64,000 bases of DNA from Legionella maioricensis (GTDB lineage Bacteria > Pseudomonadota > Gammaproteobacteria > Legionellales > Legionellaceae): the NCBI RefSeq assembly GCF_023618015.1, contig NZ_JAJKBJ010000019.1, positions 1 through 64,000 on the forward strand, read 5' to 3'. Of this stretch, positions 63,859 through 64,000 are shown piece by piece. The number at the start of each line of letters is the position of its first letter. Within the stretch, counting starts at the first letter, position 1. Under the pieces are notes generated by a model that made no database searches, had not been told where the DNA came from, and saw only the letters and a list, made by a program, of their open reading frames with translations. Position numbers and translations under genes: made by a program.

Positions 63859-64000
63859 GCTATACTTCCCGTCTTTATTTCTGGCTTGCAATTGAATATA
63901 TTGCAAACTTACTCTAATTTAAACCACACAATTCAGGATGATGCGCTTCATAAAGAAACGTGATACAAAATCAATGCGGATTAATTTAAATCGATTGTGT

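Overview
The window looks like a chromosomal segment of a Legionella species or close relative. It is AT-rich, has many eukaryote-like or effector-like proteins (a CaaX-ending protein, clan CE and C80-like protease candidates, a cysteine phosphatase, a giant LRR/AAA+ protein), secreted proteins, and many short palindromic repeats, mixed with ordinary gamma-proteobacterial housekeeping genes. This assignment rests on protein character and recall of the genus, not on a database search. No tRNA, rRNA or CRISPR array was seen. Region 1 (1-7.6 kb) is a decayed accessory region: a nuclease-like gene running off the left edge, a tyrosine integrase whose N-terminus is cut off by a REP-type inverted pair, a two-gene toxin-antitoxin-like operon (HTH protein plus AbiEii-like nucleotidyltransferase) with candidate operators, a relic of a REP-associated tyrosine transposase between two REP hairpins, a doubly broken VF530/DUF2132 gene, an ORF interrupted by an in-frame TGA, and three small hypothetical genes. 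Region 2 (7.6-19.7 kb) carries central-metabolism genes: phosphoketolase, beta-carbonic anhydrase and a true pyruvate decarboxylase. Between them lie envelope genes (AsmA-like protein, beta-barrel), a metallophosphoesterase, an aadA-like nucleotidyltransferase, a secreted DUF1566-like protein, and a deletion relic of a second copy of the toxin-antitoxin locus. Region 3 (19.7-36.2 kb) mixes membrane and secreted proteins with effector candidates: the CaaX protein, CysZ-like protein, Cys phosphatase, tail-anchored heme oxygenase-like protein, FadL porin, uracil-DNA glycosylase, class A beta-lactamase, C80-like protein, PGRP-type amidase, and a secreted beta-propeller next to a sedolisin protease. 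Region 4 (36.2-49.1 kb) is the most unusual: a coiled-coil protein, a split YeeE/YedE transporter, a membrane/coiled-coil protein, a clan CE peptidase candidate with Ulp1-like spacing, a GAF/HD-GYP protein, and a 1998-residue protein combining leucine-rich repeats, a transglutaminase-like triad and tandem AAA+ modules resembling midasin or dynein. Region 5 (49.3-64 kb) is mostly conserved: NAD formate dehydrogenase, triple YbjQ-domain protein, SDR enzyme, EF-P with divergent EpmB, polyphosphate kinase, a half-size chromate transporter, FadE, and the AmgK-MurU cell-wall recycling pair. REP-like GTAG hairpins recur in intergenic spaces across the window and often sit between convergent genes, where they could also act as terminators. 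The RAYT relic at about 4.1 kb suggests how they spread.
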